Positions 59,955-64,000 of a DNA stretch of 64,000 bases are shown piece by piece. The translations under genes and the position numbers were made by a program. This stretch comes from Streptomyces endocoffeicus (GTDB lineage Bacteria > Actinomycetota > Actinomycetes > Streptomycetales > Streptomycetaceae), in NCBI RefSeq assembly GCF_016741935.1, contig NZ_JAERRG010000001.1, forward strand, positions 558,001-622,000, written 5' to 3'. The notes beneath the pieces are model-generated. The model saw nothing but the letters and a program-made list of their open reading frames with translations, was not told where the DNA came from and ran no database searches. Numbering within the stretch: position 1 is the stretch's first letter; each line of letters begins with the position of its first letter.

Positions 59955-61547
59955 ATGACCACGCTCGATCTGACCACTGACGTCCTCGTCGTCGGTGGCG
60001 GCCCGGCCGCCACCTGGGCCGCCCTGAAGGCGGCCGGTGCCGGTGCCGATGTCGTCCTCGCCGACAAGGGGTACTGCGGTACCAGCGGCGCCACCGCCTC
60101 CGCGGGCACCGGCGTGTGGTACGTCCCGCCGGAGCCCGCCGCACGCGAGGCGGCCATGGCGAGCAGGGAGGCACTCGGCGGCCACCTCGCCGACCGGCGC
60201 TGGATGGCACGTGTCCTGGACCAGACGTACGAGAGCGTCAACGAGCTTGCGGACGAGGCCCGTTACCCCTTCCCGACCGGGCCGGACGGACGGCCGCTCC
60301 GAAACGGTCTGCAGGGCCCCGAGTACATGCGGCGGATGCGTATGCGCGTCCGGCGCGCGGGCGTACGCGTCCTGGACCACAGCCCGGTCGGCGAACTGCT
60401 CGCCGACACCTCGGGCGCGGTGGCGGGCGCCACCGGGTACCGGCGCCAGGCGCGGCAGCCGTACCGGGTCCGCGCGGGTGCGGTGGTGCTGGCCACCGGT
60501 GGCTGCGCGTTCCTCAGCGGTGCCCTCGGATGCAACGTCAACACCGGTGACGGTGCCCTGTTCGCCGCCGAGGCCGGAGCCGAGCTGTCCGGCATGGAGT
60601 TCTCCAACGCGTACGCCATCGCGCCCGAGCACACGTCGGTCACCAAGACCGCCTTCTACACCTTCGCCACCTTCTTCCACGAGGACGGCACGGTGCTGGA
60701 GGGCGCGGCGAGCCAGGGCGGGCGCTCGGTCATCGCGCGGGCCCTGCTGGAGGAGAAGGTGTACTGCCGTCTGGACCGCGCCGACGCGGCCGCGCGGGCG
60801 GCCATGCGCCTGGCCCAGCCCAACTTCTTCCTCACCTTCGACCGATTGGGCATCGACCCCTTCGCCCAGCGGTTCGCCATCACGCTGATCGCCGAGGGCA
60901 CCGTGCGCGGCACCGGCGGGATCCGCCTCACCGGTGACGACTGCGCCACCACGGTGCCCGGGCTCTACGCGGCGGGCGACGCCGCCACCCGCGAGCTGAT
61001 CTGCGGCGGCTTCACCGGCGGCGGCAGCCACAACGCGGCCTGGGCCATCTCCTCCGGCGGCTGGGCGGGGCAGGCGGCCGCGCGCCACGCGCGCTCGCTC
61101 TCCGGCGGCGCCCGCACCCGGCGGACCGTCCCGCTGGGTGGCGCCGGGTTGCGCCCGACCGGAACACCGGGACCGGCCGACGGCTTCCGCGAGGTGGTCG
61201 CCGCCGTCCAGGACGAGGTCCTTCCGTACCGGAAGAACTATCTGCGCCACGGCGACGGCCTCGCGGCCTCCCTGCGGGCACTGGACGACACCTGGCGCCG
61301 GCTGCGCGCCACGCTGTACGCCGGGGACGGGGATGCCGTACGGGCCCGGCAGGCCGCGGCGATGGTGGCGCACGCCCGCTGGATGTACACCGCGGCGCTC
61401 GCCCGCACCGAGACCCGGGGCATGGCCAAACGGCTCGACTTCCCCGCCCAGGACCCGGGGCAGCACCACCGCGTCGTGACGAGCGGTCTCGACCGCGTAT
61501 GGACCCGCCCGGAGCCCCTGACCACCGCACCACGGGAGGTTGCCTGA
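59955..61547 (+). CDS. FAD flavoprotein of fumarate reductase/APS reductase (AprA) type
   Basis: 530 residues from ATG 59955 behind GAGAGG. FAD fold V-L-V-V-G-G-G-P-A-A-T-W-A-A-L-K at the start, A-S-A-G-T-G-V-W, and G-G-G-S-H-N-A-A-W-A-I-S-S-G near residue 360. The pattern belongs to the succinate dehydrogenase/fumarate reductase flavoprotein superfamily, which includes AprA of dissimilatory APS reductase. A ferredoxin gene starts at its stop codon (TGATG), matching the AprAB arrangement. It probably does two-electron redox chemistry on a sulfur compound; the substrate is unknown. Confidence 0.82.
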   Translation: MTTLDLTTDVLVVGGGPAATWAALKAAGAGADVVLADKGYCGTSGATASAGTGVWYVPPEPAAREAAMASREALGGHLADRRWMARVLDQTYESVNELADEARYPFPTGPDGRPLRNGLQGPEYMRRMRMRVRRAGVRVLDHSPVGELLADTSGAVAGATGYRRQARQPYRVRAGAVVLATGGCAFLSGALGCNVNTGDGALFAAEAGAELSGMEFSNAYAIAPEHTSVTKTAFYTFATFFHEDGTVLEGAASQGGRSVIARALLEEKVYCRLDRADAAARAAMRLAQPNFFLTFDRLGIDPFAQRFAITLIAEGTVRGTGGIRLTGDDCATTVPGLYAAGDAATRELICGGFTGGGSHNAAWAISSGGWAGQAAARHARSLSGGARTRRTVPLGGAGLRPTGTPGPADGFREVVAAVQDEVLPYRKNYLRHGDGLAASLRALDDTWRRLRATLYAGDGDAVRARQAAAMVAHARWMYTAALARTETRGMAKRLDFPAQDPGQHHRVVTSGLDRVWTRPEPLTTAPREVA

Positions 61548-61915
61548 TGATCGAGCTGGTCTCGGCCGAGCGCTGTATCGCCTGCGACAAATGCGTGAAG
61601 GTGTGCCCGACGAACGTCTTCGACCGGGGCCCGGACGGCGTGCCGCTGCTCAGCCGCCAGGAAGACTGCCAGACCTGCTTCCAGTGCGAGGCGAACTGCC
61701 CGGTCGACGCGCTGTTCGTCGCGCCCGTCACCCATCCGCTGCCCGACGACCGCACGGTGCGCGACGAGCGCCACCTGGACCGCACCGGCCTGCTCGGCAG
61801 CTACCGCCGCCACATCGGCTGGGGCCGCGGCCGGACGCCCGGGTCGCTGCGGGCCGTGGGCCCGCGACTGCCCGCGCCGGGCGGCAGACCGCCCGCACCG
61901 CCCATCACCTCCTGA
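61547..61915 (+). CDS. 2[4Fe-4S] ferredoxin (AprB-like)
   Basis: 122 residues from ATG 61547, whose A is the last base of the flavoprotein stop. Cys ligands form two classic sets: C10-x2-C13-x2-C16-x3-C20-P and C41-x2-C44-x2-C47-x3-C51-P. A C-terminal tail of about 70 residues, ending G-G-R-P-P-A-P-P, goes beyond a bare ferredoxin and resembles AprB-type subunits. It should pass electrons to or from the flavoprotein. Confidence 0.88.
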   Translation: MIELVSAERCIACDKCVKVCPTNVFDRGPDGVPLLSRQEDCQTCFQCEANCPVDALFVAPVTHPLPDDRTVRDERHLDRTGLLGSYRRHIGWGRGRTPGSLRAVGPRLPAPGGRPPAPPITS

Positions 61916-61949
61916 ATCCTGAACACGCCACCGAAGGGAAAGTGCCCGC

Positions 61950-62849
61950 ATGAGCACCAGCACCGGATTCGACATCCGACGGATCGGCGGCCGGATCGGC
62001 GCCGAGGTCCTCGGTGTCACACTCGCCGACGTCGACGACCCCGCGCTCGTCACCGACCTCAACTCCGCGCTCCTGGAGCACAAAGCGCTCCTCTTCCGTG
62101 ACCAGCACCTGGACGACGCCGCCCAGCTCCGCTTCGCCTCCCTCTTCGGGGAGCTGACCACCGCACACCCCACGGTGCCGTCCGTCGAGGGGCAGCCCAG
62201 CATCCTGCCGGTCGACGCCGAGGGCACCCGCGCCAACCGCTGGCACACCGACGTCACCTTCGTCCGTACGCCCCCGAAGGTGTCCACCCTGCGCGGCATC
62301 GTGGTCCCGCCCTACGGCGGCAACACCCTCATCGCCAACACGGGCGCCGCCTACCACGATCTGCCCCGGCCGCTGCGCGAGCTGGCCGACACGCTGTGGG
62401 CCGTGCACACCAACGACTACGACTACGCCGCGCCGCCGAGGAACGACAAGGCGGCCGAGCACCGCAAGCGGTTCGTCTCCCGGAAGTACCGCACCGCCCA
62501 CCCGGTCGTGCGCGTCCACCCCGAGAGCGGCGAGCGCGGTCTGTTCATCGGTGGCTTCGCCCAGAGTTTCGTCGGCCTCGGCCCGTCCGAGTCGCGCGAT
62601 CTGCTGCGGATCTTCCAGTCGTATGTCATCCGCCCGGAGAACATCGTGCGCATCGCCTGGTCCCCGGGTGATGTGGTGGTCTTCGACAACCGCATCACCC
62701 AGCACTACGCGCCGGACGACTACGGCGATCTGCCGCGCCTGCTGCACCGGGTGACCGTGGCGGGCGATGCCCCGGTCGGTGTGGACGGCGAGCGCGCCTA
62801 CGTCCTCGAAGGGGACGAGGCCGGCCACTACACCCCGGCCGCCGCCTGA
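61950..62849 (+). CDS. TauD/AtsK-type Fe(II)/2-oxoglutarate dioxygenase
   Basis: 299 residues from ATG 61950. The iron triad is H99-x-D101 (W-H-T-D-V-T-F) with H252 (T-Q-H-Y-A), and R267 (L-H-R-V-T-V) would hold 2-oxoglutarate. It matches taurine dioxygenase and alkylsulfatase AtsK. Such enzymes oxidise the carbon next to sulfur to release sulfite or sulfate, in the cytoplasm. Last gene of the operon; the importer presumably delivers its substrate. Confidence 0.92.
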   Translation: MSTSTGFDIRRIGGRIGAEVLGVTLADVDDPALVTDLNSALLEHKALLFRDQHLDDAAQLRFASLFGELTTAHPTVPSVEGQPSILPVDAEGTRANRWHTDVTFVRTPPKVSTLRGIVVPPYGGNTLIANTGAAYHDLPRPLRELADTLWAVHTNDYDYAAPPRNDKAAEHRKRFVSRKYRTAHPVVRVHPESGERGLFIGGFAQSFVGLGPSESRDLLRIFQSYVIRPENIVRIAWSPGDVVVFDNRITQHYAPDDYGDLPRLLHRVTVAGDAPVGVDGERAYVLEGDEAGHYTPAAA

Positions 62850-62878
62850 GGACCACCGTCCTCCCCCACCGGAAAGGT

Positions 62879-62915
62879 GCCCGCCCGGTGTGCGCGATCC
62901 GCACACCGGGCGGGC
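62879..62915. terminator. Perfect 16-bp bidirectional hairpin
   Basis: GCCCGCCCGGTGTGCG and CGCACACCGGGCGGGC pair around CGATC. The site lies between the convergent dioxygenase and MFS genes and can end both transcripts. Confidence 0.88.
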
Positions 62916-62929
62916 CCGGCGTTGTGCCG

Positions 62930-64000
62930 CTACGCCCCTTCGCGGGCCGTGCGCGCCGCGCGGGCCAGGTCGAGGTCGGTGGTCTCCGGCGCCAGGAACT
63001 GTGACACGACGGCGCCGACCACCAGCACTCCGGCGCCGACCAGGAGCACGAACTCCGCGCCGAAGTGGTCGAGCCCCATCGGCAGCAGGAACGTACCGAT
63101 CGCGGCACCCACCCGGCTCATGGCCGTGGCGAAGCCAACGCCCGTGGTGCGCAGGGATGTGGGGAACACCTCCAGCGGATAGACCGCGGTCAGCGCGGAG
63201 GAGGCGGCGTTGAGGAAGATGAAGAACAGGAAGCCGACGACGATGACGGGGGTGGAGGACGGCCACACCGCCACCAGGGCCAGACACGCGGCCGTGATCC
63301 AGAACGGCGGGATCAGCAGCCTGCGACGGCCGATCCGCTCCACGACCAGGCACCCCGCGGTGACACCGGCCACGGCGGTGAAGGAGTAGACGAGCAGCGC
63401 CGCCACCGCGTTGTCCCCCATGTGCAGTGCCTCGAAGACGTCCGTCCAGAAGGTGCCGATGGCGAAGTACGGCAGCACGAGGGCGGCCCAGAAGACGCTG
63501 GCGAACACCGTGGAGCGGAGATGCTGCCGGCTGAAGAGCGCGCGGAACCCGTCCTGCCGCACTTCGTCGCGCTCGTCGAGTTCCGCGGCGACATCCACCT
63601 CGATGCCGTACTTCTCGATCAGCGCCTCCGCCTCGTCCCGGCGCCCCTGGCTCAGCAGCCAGCGCGCGGACTCCGGGATGCCACCGCGCAGGGCCACACA
63701 CACCAGCGCGATCAGCGCGCTGCTCGCCAGGGACCAGCGCCAGCCGCCGTCGACGGAGGTGAACAGCGCCCCCACGACCGTGGCCAGCGCATACCCCAGG
63801 TACCAGCTGATCTCCAGGCTCGCCAGCAGCCGCCCGCGGCCACGCCGGCCCGCGTACTCCGACAGCAGCGGCGCGCCGATCGCGTACTCGCCGCCGATCG
63901 CCACACCCATCACCAGCCGGATGAGGAAGAGCTGGGTGCCGTCCACGACGAAGAACTGGAGCACCGAGCCGACCAGGAAGATCAACATGTCGATGAGGAA
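62930..64000 (-). CDS. MFS transporter, N-terminus beyond window
   Basis: About 357 residues are visible, from the C-terminus back to the window edge; the frame stays open at base 64000. Motifs I-G-G-E-Y-A-I-G-A-P-L-L-S-E, P-E-S-A-R-W-L, and F-P-T-S-L-R-T-T-G-V-G-F resemble the transporter at 45212. The early helices and the start are not in the window. Its stop lies 14 bases from the hairpin that ends the organosulfur operon; a link to sulfur is possible but unproven. Confidence 0.85.
   Translation of the reverse strand, partial: FLIDMLIFLVGSVLQFFVVDGTQLFLIRLVMGVAIGGEYAIGAPLLSEYAGRRGRGRLLASLEISWYLGYALATVVGALFTSVDGGWRWSLASSALIALVCVALRGGIPESARWLLSQGRRDEAEALIEKYGIEVDVAAELDERDEVRQDGFRALFSRQHLRSTVFASVFWAALVLPYFAIGTFWTDVFEALHMGDNAVAALLVYSFTAVAGVTAGCLVVERIGRRRLLIPPFWITAACLALVAVWPSSTPVIVVGFLFFIFLNAASSALTAVYPLEVFPTSLRTTGVGFATAMSRVGAAIGTFLLPMGLDHFGAEFVLLVGAGVLVVGAVVSQFLAPETTDLDLARAARTAREGA

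Noticed and set aside
61950..62849. Idea that the TauD-type gene makes a halogenase
   Set aside because: The H-x-D...H triad keeps the Asp that halogenases lack.

Overview
The window is high-GC actinobacterial chromosome, most likely from a Streptomyces. The grounds are dense short intergenic regions, GTG starts, ATGA/GTGA start-stop overlaps, Tat-type signal peptides, a large SARP/NB-ARC/TPR regulator, ROK, GntR and GlxA regulators, and DUF2690/DUF6924-type proteins. Content is accessory (transport, secreted glycosidases, regulators) with no ribosomal or core replication genes. No tRNA, rRNA, CRISPR array, transposase or integrase was recognised. All functional calls come from reading motifs by eye; no database search was run.

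Layout. (1) 0-2.4 kb: end of a peptidoglycan-binding-domain protein coupled to an XRE/DUF2690 membrane regulator, then a JAMM-type metalloprotease, a possible 24-codon ORF and a VOC protein. (2) 2.4-11.1 kb: GNAT enzyme, SARP regulator, bicovalent BBE-type FAD oxidase, MFS exporter, and a leucine-dehydrogenase-like protein whose catalytic lysine is a tryptophan. (3) 11.2-13.4 kb: MarR-controlled ABC-2 exporter with a clear operator. (4) 13.5-24.5 kb: a glycan locus with a secreted GH51-like glycosidase, a dipeptide/oligosaccharide-type ABC importer, a ROK repressor, an S1 sulfatase, and a second, deleted and frameshifted GH51-like copy in direct orientation. (5) 24.5-32.1 kb: frameshifted BBE-type oxidase, then GntR, a polyamine-type ABC importer and a DadA-like oxidase. 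(6) 32.2-41.5 kb: galactoside/fucoside locus (SGNH esterase, GH95, GH27-CBM35, ROK, GH36). (7) 41.5-56.5 kb: LysR/DoxX pair, Tat-exported phosphoesterase with LamG-like domain, MFS transporter, SRPBCC protein and YdeP-type molybdoenzyme, IclR with agmatinase-type ureohydrolase, carboxylesterase, Lrp, HD protein and GlxA-type regulator. (8) 56.7-64 kb: an apparent organosulfur operon. It has a 27-codon leader peptide ending in a cysteine context, a terminator-like hairpin, an SsuABC-type importer, an AprA-like flavoprotein, a 2[4Fe-4S] ferredoxin and a TauD-type dioxygenase, and is closed by a perfect 16-bp hairpin before a convergent MFS gene.

How the parts work together. The two glycan loci each pair secreted hydrolases with a ROK repressor. 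In the first, a shared A/T-rich motif (TTTATTTAA or TTGATTTAA) lies before the intact GH51-like gene, before the importer, and between repressor and sulfatase, which suggests one regulon; the broken second GH51-like copy lacks it. The last operon looks like uptake plus oxidative/reductive processing of an organosulfur compound under cysteine-sensing attenuation. The leader peptide, the twin GH51-like repeats with a conversion-like tract, and the Lys-to-Trp dehydrogenase are the most unusual features.
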